Source: Pedobacter psychroterrae (GTDB lineage: Bacteria; Bacteroidota; Bacteroidia; Sphingobacteriales; Sphingobacteriaceae). Taken from it: 64,000 bases of DNA. The stretch is taken from contig NZ_SJSL01000001.1 of NCBI RefSeq assembly GCF_004331695.1, positions 806,001 to 870,000 of the forward strand. The letters are read 5' to 3'. The notes beneath the pieces are model-generated. The model was not told where the DNA came from. It saw only the letters and a list, made by a program, of their open reading frames with translations, and did no database searches. The position numbers and the translations under genes are program-made. This document shows, in pieces, positions 43,900 through 50,761 of this stretch. Each line of letters starts with the position of its first letter. Position 1 is the first letter of the stretch.

Positions 43900-44418
43900 T
43901 TATAATAACTTATCCAATACCTGCTGCCAGTTGTCTACCCTTTCGTAGTCAGTGAGTAAAAGATTGTGGGGTGAGGTGAAGAGTAGTTTACGTCCGTTAA
44001 AGCCAACGAAGTTCTTGGCCCTGTCGTCGATCATCACGTCTGTATTTACAATCTTATCTCCGCAAAACATGATGTTTCTCCAGCTAATAAAGGGGAAGTG
44101 CTCTGCCAGCCAGTCCCATTTGTCTTCCAGTGAGTTTCTGAATTCGGTAGCGGCAGAGACGATATAAACCTCATGGTTTTCCTGTAATTTTTTTACTGCC
44201 TCAACGCTGCCCTCAATTAAGGGAAGATCCCTGAAAAAGCCTTTTTCATTGATGTATTCAAACCATTTATTGTTGATGTGTTCAGGAACATGGTGGTAAA
44301 TCTCATTACCAGGGTCAAGGATCAGGTCGAGCGGAACCCCGTAGTCCCTATTATAAAGTTGTATGAATTTGTGTAAAGGATCGGCTAATACTTCATCCAT
44401 GTCTATCGCTATTCTCAT
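43900..44418 (-). CDS. 5'(3')-deoxyribonucleotidase
   Basis: The 172-residue HAD-superfamily phosphatase dephosphorylates deoxyribonucleoside monophosphates. The nucleophile motif is IDMDEVLAD (D6 and D8), motif II is VYIVSAATEF, and motif IV is MIDDRAKNF. Cap residues WFEYINEKGFFRDLP fit the dNT family. It is alone on the minus strand between pfkA and rpsP. An 11-bp inverted repeat straddles its start codon: codons 2-6 pair with the leader 30 nt upstream, which could mask the start. Confidence 0.92.
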   Translation of the reverse strand: MRIAIDMDEVLADPLHKFIQLYNRDYGVPLDLILDPGNEIYHHVPEHINNKWFEYINEKGFFRDLPLIEGSVEAVKKLQENHEVYIVSAATEFRNSLEDKWDWLAEHFPFISWRNIMFCGDKIVNTDVMIDDRAKNFVGFNGRKLLFTSPHNLLLTDYERVDNWQQVLDKLL

Positions 44419-44458
44419 GTTCGCTTATTTTAGCACAAATATCCGGAAATAGCGATAG
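44403..44458 (-). promoter_or_regulatory. Inverted repeat enclosing the start codon of the deoxyribonucleotidase gene
   Basis: CTATCGCTATT (44403-44413) and AATAGCGATAG (44448-44458) are perfect 11-bp complements. In the minus-strand mRNA the 5' arm is in the leader and the 3' arm covers codons 2-6, leaving the ATG in the 34-nt loop. This would form if transcription starts beyond 44458. Confidence 0.5.
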
Positions 44459-44491
44459 AGTTGTGTTAACTGAATTTAAAATTATTGCATC

Positions 44492-44522
44492 TTGTTAATG
44501 ATTAGTATTTTACTTACTTTTG
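44492..44522 (+). promoter_or_regulatory. Promoter of rpsP
   Basis: TTG (44492-44494), 20 nt, TACTTTTG (44515-44522), an exact fit to the Bacteroidota consensus. The expected start near 44527 leaves a leader of about 50 nt. Confidence 0.72.
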
Positions 44523-44577
44523 CAACCCCGCAAGCATGGAGCTCCGGGAACTATGTTGAATACATAAATTAAAAGAA

Positions 44578-45249
44578 ATGGCAACTAAAATCAGATTGCA
44601 AAGATTCGGTAAAAAAGGTAAGCCTTTTTTCCACGTAGTGGTAGCGGATTCCCGTTCACCAAGAGATGGTAAATTTATTGAGCGTTTAGGTTCTTATAAC
44701 CCAAATACCAATCCTGCTACCATCGACCTTAATTTCGATAAAACTTTAGACTGGGTAAACAAAGGTGCTGAACCTACGGATACTTGTCGCGCAATTCTTT
44801 CTTATAAAGGTGTTTTGTACAAAAAACACTTAGAAGGTGGTGTTAAAAAAGGAGCATTAACTGAAGATCAGGCAGCAACTAAATTTGCTGAGTGGTTAAG
44901 TGCTAAGGATGGCAAAATTGAAGGCAAAAAAGATAGCCTGACTAAATCTAAAGATGAAGTTAGAAAAGCAGCTTTAACTGCTGAAGCTAAGAAAAATGCT
45001 GACCGTGCTGCTGCCCTTGCAATTAAAAATGCACCAGTAGAAGAGGTTGTTGAAGAAGAAGCTGTAGTTGAGGAAGAAGCTGTAGTTGAAGCAGAAGTTG
45101 TAGCTGAGGCTGCTCCTGAGGCGGAAGTTGAAGCAGAAGTTGTTGCTGAAGCAGCTCCTGAAGCAGAAGCGGTGACAGAAGAAGCTCCGGCTGCTGAGGT
45201 TGCTCCTGCTGCTGAAGAGGCACCAGAAAAAGGTAAAGAAGAAGCATAG
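44578..45249 (+). CDS. rpsP: Ribosomal protein S16 with long acidic C-terminal tail
   Basis: S16 is needed for assembly of the 30S subunit. Residues 1-85 are the S16 fold: [39 protein letters not shown] Lys-rich helix (about 110-150) follows, then about 70 residues of Ala/Glu/Val low-complexity sequence. The whole is 223 residues, against about 80-90 in E. coli; extended tails are known in Bacteroidota. The tail is built from repeated EEEAVVE- and [12 protein letters not shown] units, and codon repetition makes length variation by slippage likely. A strong hairpin follows before rimM. Confidence 0.95.
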   Translation: MATKIRLQRFGKKGKPFFHVVVADSRSPRDGKFIERLGSYNPNTNPATIDLNFDKTLDWVNKGAEPTDTCRAILSYKGVLYKKHLEGGVKKGALTEDQAATKFAEWLSAKDGKIEGKKDSLTKSKDEVRKAALTAEAKKNADRAAALAIKNAPVEEVVEEEAVVEEEAVVEAEVVAEAAPEAEVEAEVVAEAAPEAEAVTEEAPAAEVAPAAEEAPEKGKEEA

Positions 45250-45270
45250 TTTATTCTATCATTCTTAATT

Positions 45271-45316
45271 AAAATAGCGAAGAAATCATTCAAATGAATA
45301 TTCTTCGCTATTTTTG
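45271..45316. terminator. 14-bp hairpin between rpsP and rimM
   Basis: AAAATAGCGAAGAA (45271-45284) pairs perfectly with TTCTTCGCTATTTT (45301-45314). The loop contains a smaller palindrome ATTCA-AA-TGAAT. T residues follow. The same stretch contains TATTTTTG (45309-45316), a -7 match that could serve rimM, so terminator and promoter overlap. Confidence 0.78.
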
Positions 45317-45358
45317 TTTATTGGCGTGCTTAATTTAAAATAACTAAACGTTTCAACC

Positions 45359-45886
45359 GTGAAATTAGAAGAAGCATTTTACATAGGGTATATTACAAAA
45401 ACAAAAGGTTTAAAGGGAGAAGTGCAGCTTTTCTTTGAATACGATAATCCGGAACTACTGGAGTTAGACATTGTTTTTGCTGACATTAATGGGAAGATGG
45501 TGCCTTTTTTTGTGTCGTCTTATAAACTGCAAAGCAATGGCACCGGGTATTTTTATTTTGACGACATAGACCATATTGACAAGGCACAGGTACTGGTTAA
45601 AAAGAAGGTTTATCAGCCATTAAGCAAAATGCCAGACCGTTCGGAAGAAGATTTTCATTACAATGACCTGAAAGGGTTTTTGGTTTTTGATGAAACTCAT
45701 GGAGAGCTGGGTGAAATCCTGGAGGTGAATGAATATCCGCAGCAATTTGTTGCCACTGTTTCCTATAAAGATATCGAGATCCTGTTCCCTTTAAATGAGG
45801 ATATGATCTTAGAGATCGATGAGGAGGAAGCTACAATCCTGGTGGACCTGCCTGAGGGGCTGCTGGATATTTACCTAAATTCTTAA
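45359..45886 (+). CDS. rimM: Ribosome maturation factor RimM
   Basis: RimM assists 16S processing and binds S19 during 30S maturation. The 175-residue product has the RimM N-terminal beta-barrel (about 1-90, FYIGYITKTKGLKGEVQ) and the PRC-barrel domain (about 95-172, YNDLKGFLVFDETHGELGEILEVNEYPQQ). The start is GTG; no in-frame ATG precedes the conserved KLEEAFYIG. It lies 11 nt before trmD. The hairpin upstream separates it from rpsP, giving partial uncoupling. Confidence 0.95.
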   Translation: MKLEEAFYIGYITKTKGLKGEVQLFFEYDNPELLELDIVFADINGKMVPFFVSSYKLQSNGTGYFYFDDIDHIDKAQVLVKKKVYQPLSKMPDRSEEDFHYNDLKGFLVFDETHGELGEILEVNEYPQQFVATVSYKDIEILFPLNEDMILEIDEEEATILVDLPEGLLDIYLNS

Positions 45887-45896
45887 TTAAAAGACC

Positions 45897-46574
45897 ATGC
45901 GTTTCGATATCATCACTGTGTTGCCCGGTCTTTTAGAAAGTCCTTTTGCACATTCCATTTTACAACGGGCCCAGAATAAAGGAATAGCTGAGATTGTAGT
46001 GCATAGTCTAAGAGATTATGCAACAAATAAGCAAAAGAGTGTGGATGACTACCCATATGGCGGGGGCAGCGGCATGGTAATGTCCATTGAGCCCTTTGCC
46101 AGGTGTATAACCGCCTTGAAGAATGAACGGGAATATGATGAGGTCATATTTATGAGTCCGGATGGACAGACCCTCAATCAGAGTATCGCAAATGAATTGT
46201 CTGGATTGGGAAATATCATGATCTTATGCGGTCATTACAAAGGGATAGACCAGCGGATAAGAGATCTTTTTGTGACACGGGAACTATCTATAGGTGACTA
46301 TGTGCTTTCAGGAGGGGAACTTCCGGCCGCAGTGCTGGTTGACGCAATAGTGAGGTTAATACCAGGAGTATTGAATGATGAAACCTCCGCATTGTCAGAC
46401 AGTTTTCAGGGAGAATTACTGGATGCTCCGATATATACACGGCCTGCAGACTGGAACGGCCATAAGGTGCCTGATGTACTCCTTAGCGGTCATGAGGCAA
46501 AGATCAATGACTGGAGGCATGAACAGGCCCTGGCGAGGACACAGGCACGTCGTCCGGACCTGCTAGAGGATTAG
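45897..46574 (+). CDS. trmD: tRNA (guanine37-N1)-methyltransferase
   Basis: TrmD methylates G37 next to the anticodon and prevents +1 frameshifts. The 225-residue SPOUT enzyme has the trefoil-knot motifs [25 protein letters not shown] and [29 protein letters not shown], and the C-terminal helical domain [24 protein letters not shown]. The stop overlaps the stop of the convergent HTH gene by 3 nt. In most bacteria rplS follows directly; here three small genes intervene. Confidence 0.97.
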   Translation: MRFDIITVLPGLLESPFAHSILQRAQNKGIAEIVVHSLRDYATNKQKSVDDYPYGGGSGMVMSIEPFARCITALKNEREYDEVIFMSPDGQTLNQSIANELSGLGNIMILCGHYKGIDQRIRDLFVTRELSIGDYVLSGGELPAAVLVDAIVRLIPGVLNDETSALSDSFQGELLDAPIYTRPADWNGHKVPDVLLSGHEAKINDWRHEQALARTQARRPDLLED

Positions 46575-46930
46575 TCCCCCTTACTAAGCAGGGATATAAT
46601 TTTATCTTTGTCCTTTATCTGGTCTTTAAGTGCTGCAAGCATTTCTCTGCAATTCTTTAGTTCATTTTTAGCTGAGGAATATTCTGCTTTTGGTTCCCCT
46701 AAAAAATTAGGGTTTTTTTTGTCGGAATATTTGTGGGGTTCTTCCGGAAATAACACATTTACGGATACCTCCAGTATTTTTGCCATCGCAATTATATCAT
46801 TATATTTAATGGATTCGCGCGTTAGACTTAGTTTTAGCCCATCAAAAGTTTTGCCCATCTCCTCAGCAAGCCAACTCATCGGCCTGTTCTTTTCTTTAAG
46901 AAGCTCATCCACTACGCTTTTTAAGAGCAT
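46571..46930 (-). CDS. Small helix-turn-helix (XRE-like) regulator with C-terminal coiled coil
   Basis: The 119-residue protein has an XRE-like helix-turn-helix in residues about 8-62 ([21 protein letters not shown], then [19 protein letters not shown]). A Lys/Pro-rich linker follows, then a coiled coil at about 83-117 ([26 protein letters not shown]) suited to dimerisation. This is the shape of small repressors. It is divergent from the two paralogous genes that follow across about 125 bp containing a promoter and short palindromes, so it may control them. Function is not known. Confidence 0.7.
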   Translation of the reverse strand: MLLKSVVDELLKEKNRPMSWLAEEMGKTFDGLKLSLTRESIKYNDIIAMAKILEVSVNVLFPEEPHKYSDKKNPNFLGEPKAEYSSAKNELKNCREMLAALKDQIKDKDKIISLLSKGD

Positions 46931-46949
46931 AAAAAATTTAGTTGTAAAG

Positions 46950-46980
46950 TTGTTGATACTTAAAAAAATTAGTATTATTG
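46950..46980 (+). promoter_or_regulatory. Promoter between divergent HTH genes
   Basis: TTG (46950-46952), 20 nt, TATTATTG (46973-46980), one mismatch from TAnnTTTG. The region also holds a TTAGT/ACTAA inverted repeat (46969-46986), overlapping the -7, which could be an operator. Confidence 0.45.
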
Positions 46981-47056
46981 CACTAAAATTTTATGTGTTT
47001 TTATACACTAATTTGATAAAAATACATAAAATTTGAAACTAATCAATTATAAGAGT

Positions 47057-47419
47057 ATGAAGAAACGAAGAATTAAAGACAACGAATTGAGAAAGTACAA
47101 GATCAATGAATGTTTATTAAAAAGACCCATTGGCGAACACAGACTCGCTGTCAGAATCATCCCTAAATTGCTGGGAATATCACTCAATACTTTTCACAAC
47201 TACAGGAATATCCTGCTAAATGACTCTCAGGATATTCCTCATGAGATTGTGGTCATGTTGGAACAGCTATTTGGTTTGGAGTATGGTGACCTGCTCAATA
47301 AGCAGATCAGGATGCGACCTCTGAATGAATTATTAAAGCTGGAGCTGTATGACCGAAAGATAAATAAGCCGCGTAAAGAAGATTCAATTAAAACCGATGA
47401 AGAAACAAAAGAAATATAA
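47057..47419 (+). CDS. HTH-like protein, paralogue A
   Basis: The 120-residue basic protein is not a family I can name. Its core (about 25-100) reads IIPKLLGISLNTFHNYR, then DIPHEIVVMLEQLFGLEYGDLL, the spacing of a helix-turn-helix in which NTFHNYR would be the recognition helix. It is a paralogue of the next gene: IPxLLxIxxNTFHNYR, DIP, V, LE, FGL and GxL coincide. A TTG start at 47033 is possible, adding eight residues, but ATG 47057 is preferred. Its 3' end overlaps the next gene by 23 nt. Confidence 0.6.
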   Translation: MKKRRIKDNELRKYKINECLLKRPIGEHRLAVRIIPKLLGISLNTFHNYRNILLNDSQDIPHEIVVMLEQLFGLEYGDLLNKQIRMRPLNELLKLELYDRKINKPRKEDSIKTDEETKEI

Positions 47420-47708
47420 GATAGAAGAAGAAATGAGTAAGTTAAACCTTACGATGTATAAAAGGGCGCTGAAGTATATTCCTGAGCTTTTGGATATAGC
47501 CTTTAATACGTTTCACAACTACAGAAAAATGGCAATAGACGCCAAGGCGGATATTCCATATGGAATGGTTAGGAAGCTGGAAGTTTTCTTTGGATTGAAA
47601 GAAGGCGAGCTGGCTAACTATACAATAGATTGTAAAAGTTTGAAAGAAATGGTGCTGGCAGAAATTAAGGGACAAAATGACCAGGAAGAATACAAGGGGG
47701 ATATGTAA
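47397..47708 (+). CDS. HTH-like protein, paralogue B
   Basis: A 103-residue protein whose core IPELLDIAFNTFHNYRKMA, DIPYGMVRKLEVFFGLKEGELANY matches paralogue A with roughly 40% identity over about 70 residues by eye. ATG 47397 gives a 23-nt overlap with paralogue A; ATG 47433, preceded by GAAGAAGAA, is an alternative giving 91 residues. The pair looks like a tandem duplication that has diverged. The role is unknown; autoregulatory or DNA-binding functions are plausible from the HTH-like pattern. Confidence 0.6.
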   Translation: MKKQKKYKIEEEMSKLNLTMYKRALKYIPELLDIAFNTFHNYRKMAIDAKADIPYGMVRKLEVFFGLKEGELANYTIDCKSLKEMVLAEIKGQNDQEEYKGDM

Positions 47709-47826
47709 CGCGTTTTCAAGGTCCAAATCCGGGTTTAAGATTTCCTGCACGGCAACCGGATTTTGTGGAAATAATAAAGAATGTGGAAAAAAATAAAAAT
47801 CACTTTTTTTTATAAAATAAAATTCC

Positions 47827-47834
47827 TAATATTG
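47827..47834 (+). promoter_or_regulatory. Possible -7 element for rplS
   Basis: TAATATTG, one mismatch from TAnnTTTG, 46 nt before the rplS ATG. No TTG at -33. It would let L19 be transcribed despite the inserted genes upstream. Confidence 0.35.
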
Positions 47835-47880
47835 CAGTCCGATTTTAAACAACAAAAAATCGGTTTAATAGCTTAAAATC

Positions 47881-48228
47881 ATGGATTTAGTAAAATTTGT
47901 TGAAGAGCAGGTAATCGCAAAAAATGAGTTTCCTGCATTCAAATCAGGAGATACAGTGAGTGTTCACTATAAAATTCGCGAAGGTAATAAAGAACGTATT
48001 CAAATTTACCAGGGTGTAGTATTACAGCGTAATAGTGTTGGTGCGAATGAAACGTTTACCGTTCGTAAAATGTCTAATGGTGTTGGTGTAGAACGTATAT
48101 TTCCAATCAACTCGCCAAACATCGCTAAAATTGAAGTGAACAGCCACGGTAAGGTTCGCAGATCGAAATTATTCTATCTACGTGAATTGACCGGTAAAGC
48201 TGCCCGTATAAAATCTAAAAGGGTCTAA
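47881..48228 (+). CDS. rplS: 50S ribosomal protein L19
   Basis: L19 sits at the 30S-50S interface. The 115-residue product has the standard segments [53 protein letters not shown] and [20 protein letters not shown]. It is normally the last gene of the rpsP-rimM-trmD-rplS operon; here it lies about 1.3 kb after trmD, separated by three small genes. A terminator follows. Confidence 0.98.
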   Translation: MDLVKFVEEQVIAKNEFPAFKSGDTVSVHYKIREGNKERIQIYQGVVLQRNSVGANETFTVRKMSNGVGVERIFPINSPNIAKIEVNSHGKVRRSKLFYLRELTGKAARIKSKRV

Positions 48229-48249
48229 TTAATTTTTGAAAGAATATTG

Positions 48250-48280
48250 ACCTTCCCGATTATATCGGGGAGGTTTTTTT
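48250..48280 (+). terminator. Intrinsic terminator after rplS
   Basis: ACCTTCCCGA (48250-48259) pairs with TCGGGGAGGT (48265-48274), with one wobble, around TTATA, followed by T to 48280. Confidence 0.9.
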
Positions 48281-48361
48281 GTTTCCGATTTTGTCAATTA
48301 CTGACATAGATGTTTGATCAGTTTATCTAAGTTTGCTGAAGCGACATAAAACATTTTTAGC

Positions 48362-49477
48362 ATGAAAATTAATTTTTTTGAACAGGTATTCTGGGGGAAT
48401 ACATTTAAGGAATATGCGCTCTTCCTGGGTATCATATTGCTTGGAATTATTTTTAAACGGGTTATATCAAGGTTATTAAGTTTATTGTTGTTCCGGCTGT
48501 TCAGAAAATTTGCAGCAGAGATCAATGATGATAAATTTGTCTCCCTGTTGTTGCAGCCAATTGCATTTTTTATTGCGCTCTGGTCGTATTACTTGGCTGT
48601 CAACCAATTGAAACATCCGCTTGATGTCAGTGTTTTCAGCTACAACAGATTGGTTGACAAAACAAAAGTGTCAATAGATGTCAATCTGGGGCACATTGTT
48701 GACAAAATATTTCTCTTTTTAATTATTCTGTCGGTATTCTGGATCATCCTTCGCATTATTGATTTTATCGCACATGTATTAAAGCATAAGGCATCCATAA
48801 CAGAAAACAGGGCAGATGACCAATTAGTTCCTTTTCTTAAAGAATTAACCAAGACCATTATTTGTTTTATAGGTTTTTTTGTCCTGCTTGGCTATGTTTT
48901 TGAAATAAACGTGCTTACCCTGATCACGGGACTGGGCATTGGAGGTATTGCTGTAGCGCTCGCAGCCAAGGAAAGTCTTGAAAATCTGATAGGGTCATTC
49001 ACAATTTTTTTAGATAAACCATTTACTGTTGGTGATGTAGTAAAAGTCGATGGAATAGAGGGTACTATTGAAAAGGTAGGCTTTAGGAGTACACGCATTG
49101 TAAGCCCTGATAAAACAACGATAATTATACCAAACAGGTCGATGATAGACGGGGTACTGGAAAATATAACCAGGCGCAATTATCAAAGGATCATTTTCAT
49201 GTTTGGGCTGAGTTACGCGACTGATTCAGCGAAAGCCAGAGAAATTATCAATGAAATTACAAAGCTTCTTCAGGACGACACGCAGATACAGGATGGTTCA
49301 GCAAGGCTGGAAGCCTTTGGTGAAACCTCATTAAGGATACAGGTGGTCTACCTTGTTCCGAATGAAAGCGATGTTCCCGTTGCAGAGATAAAAGAAGAAG
49401 TCAATTTTAAAATAATGGAAATTGTTCATCAAAATGGAGCGGATTTTGCAATTAAGCAAGTTCCGCCAGCACTGTAA
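48362..49477 (+). CDS. MscS-type mechanosensitive ion channel
   Basis: The 371-residue protein has about four to five membrane helices (about 17-37, 57-83, 110-135, 155-178, 180-200), the last being the pore helix GLGIGGIAVALAAKESLENLIGSF. The cytoplasmic MscS beta domain follows (FLDKPFTVGDVVKVDGIEGTIEKVGFRSTRI) and the alpha/beta domain to the C-terminus. It would open on membrane tension to relieve osmotic downshock. Its 3' end overlaps the convergent psd gene by 26 nt. Confidence 0.94.
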   Translation: MKINFFEQVFWGNTFKEYALFLGIILLGIIFKRVISRLLSLLLFRLFRKFAAEINDDKFVSLLLQPIAFFIALWSYYLAVNQLKHPLDVSVFSYNRLVDKTKVSIDVNLGHIVDKIFLFLIILSVFWIILRIIDFIAHVLKHKASITENRADDQLVPFLKELTKTIICFIGFFVLLGYVFEINVLTLITGLGIGGIAVALAAKESLENLIGSFTIFLDKPFTVGDVVKVDGIEGTIEKVGFRSTRIVSPDKTTIIIPNRSMIDGVLENITRRNYQRIIFMFGLSYATDSAKAREIINEITKLLQDDTQIQDGSARLEAFGETSLRIQVVYLVPNESDVPVAEIKEEVNFKIMEIVHQNGADFAIKQVPPAL

Positions 49478-50111
49478 TTCCGCCTTTTACTACCTGGTTC
49501 AGTTGAAGATTCACTTTTGTGCCCAGGGGTAAAAAGATGTCGACCCTTGAACCAAACTTTATAAATCCAAACTCTTTGCCCTGCTCCACTAAATCGCCTT
49601 CCTTAACATACCAAACGATACGTCTGGCAAGCGCGCCGGCAATTTGCCTGAACAGGACAGGTGTGCCGTTTTTGTGTTCTACGACCACTGTAGTGCGTTC
49701 ATTTTCTGTGGATGACTTGGGGTTCCATGCAGCAAGGTATTTGCCGGGATGATATTTAAAAAACTTAACCATACCTGATATGGGGTTTCTGTTGATATGT
49801 ACATTTACAGGCGACATAAAAATAGATACCTGGAGTCTTCTGTCTTTAAAGTATTCTCCCTCTTCAGTTTCCTCAATTACCACAACTTTACCGTCAGCCG
49901 GGCAAATTATCAGCTGCTCTCCTGCGGTAAATGAACGTTTGGGATTTCTGAAAAACTGAAGTACTATAAGGAAAAGGGCCAGGGAAACAATATAGGTGAG
50001 CCACCTTAACCACGCTAAATTTTCAAAATTATAATCTATGATTGCATTTAAGATAAAAATGAAGAGTATTGATAGTGCGATAGTGGTGTATCCTTCTTTA
50101 TGTATGGTCAT
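49452..50111 (-). CDS. psd: Phosphatidylserine decarboxylase, short form
   Basis: Psd makes phosphatidylethanolamine from phosphatidylserine. The 219-residue proenzyme has two N-terminal membrane helices (about 8-28 and 36-54), PADGKVV (about 71-77), FMSPVNVHINRNPISG (about 99-114) and the self-cleavage site FGSRVD with Gly187-Ser188, where the pyruvoyl group forms. The short form with FGSRVD is typical of Bacteroidota. It works downstream of cdsA, encoded at 27 kb; the phosphatidylserine synthase gene is not seen here. Confidence 0.94.
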   Translation of the reverse strand: MTIHKEGYTTIALSILFIFILNAIIDYNFENLAWLRWLTYIVSLALFLIVLQFFRNPKRSFTAGEQLIICPADGKVVVIEETEEGEYFKDRRLQVSIFMSPVNVHINRNPISGMVKFFKYHPGKYLAAWNPKSSTENERTTVVVEHKNGTPVLFRQIAGALARRIVWYVKEGDLVEQGKEFGFIKFGSRVDIFLPLGTKVNLQLNQVVKGGITVLAELA

Positions 50112-50149
50112 TGCTTAATTTTTTTGCAAAATTGGTAAAAATAATCGGA

Positions 50150-50707
50150 TTAAGAGGCAGATGGAACAACTGTTTTGGTCCTGTAGATATCATTCAGGTT
50201 TCTTCCAAGGCCATTATAGTCCAGTCCGTACCCAACTACAAAGTCATTGGCCAGCTCAAACCCCACATATTCCAATTCTTCAAGAGGCTCTTTTAGTGCT
50301 GCGGGTTTCAGGAGTAATGAACAAACTTTGACTGAAGCGGGTTTCTGTTTGTAGAGCTCTTTTAGGATATGGCTTAGCGTAAGTCCTGTATCAACAATAT
50401 CTTCAACAATAATGATGTCCCGGTTGTGAATGTCATCCGGCAGGCCTAAAATTTCCTTAACCTTGCCGCTGCTTTTAGCCCCTGAATAAGAAGAGACCTG
50501 TATGAAAGCAACTTCGCAGGAGACAGTGATTTCTTTAAGAAGGTCTCCCATAAACATGAAACTTCCGTTTAAAACACCAATAAAAAGAGGACAACGGTTC
50601 TCATAATCAAGATTGATCTGGATGCCGATTAAACGGGTCCGCTTGCAGATATTGTCGTTTTCGATCAGGATTTCAAATTCTCTGTCTTCGATCTGAATTT
50701 TATTCAT
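50150..50707 (-). CDS. hpt: Hypoxanthine phosphoribosyltransferase
   Basis: Purine salvage enzyme that makes IMP (and GMP) from hypoxanthine or guanine and PRPP. The 185-residue type I fold shows the PRPP motif DIIIVEDIVDTGLTL (about 110-124), the flexible loop SSYSGAKSSGKV, and the C-terminal FELANDFVVGYGLDYNGLGRNL. The start ATG at 50707 fits family length. It is preceded by the transglycosylase gene on the same strand with a 54-bp gap; psd follows 38 bp downstream. Confidence 0.95.
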   Translation of the reverse strand: MNKIQIEDREFEILIENDNICKRTRLIGIQINLDYENRCPLFIGVLNGSFMFMGDLLKEITVSCEVAFIQVSSYSGAKSSGKVKEILGLPDDIHNRDIIIVEDIVDTGLTLSHILKELYKQKPASVKVCSLLLKPAALKEPLEELEYVGFELANDFVVGYGLDYNGLGRNLNDIYRTKTVVPSAS

Positions 50708-50761
50708 GATTGCTCGTTTATAAGAAAGTCTGCAAAATAAATTGGTTTCTTTCTTCTTTGA

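Noticed and set aside
45023..45247. Antisense frame rich in Leu and Gln over the rpsP tail
   Set aside because: Its composition simply mirrors the Ala/Glu repeats of S16 on the other strand.
46931..48300. Prophage or insertion sequence at the trmD-rplS gap
   Set aside because: No transposase, integrase or terminal inverted repeats are visible; only small HTH-like genes.
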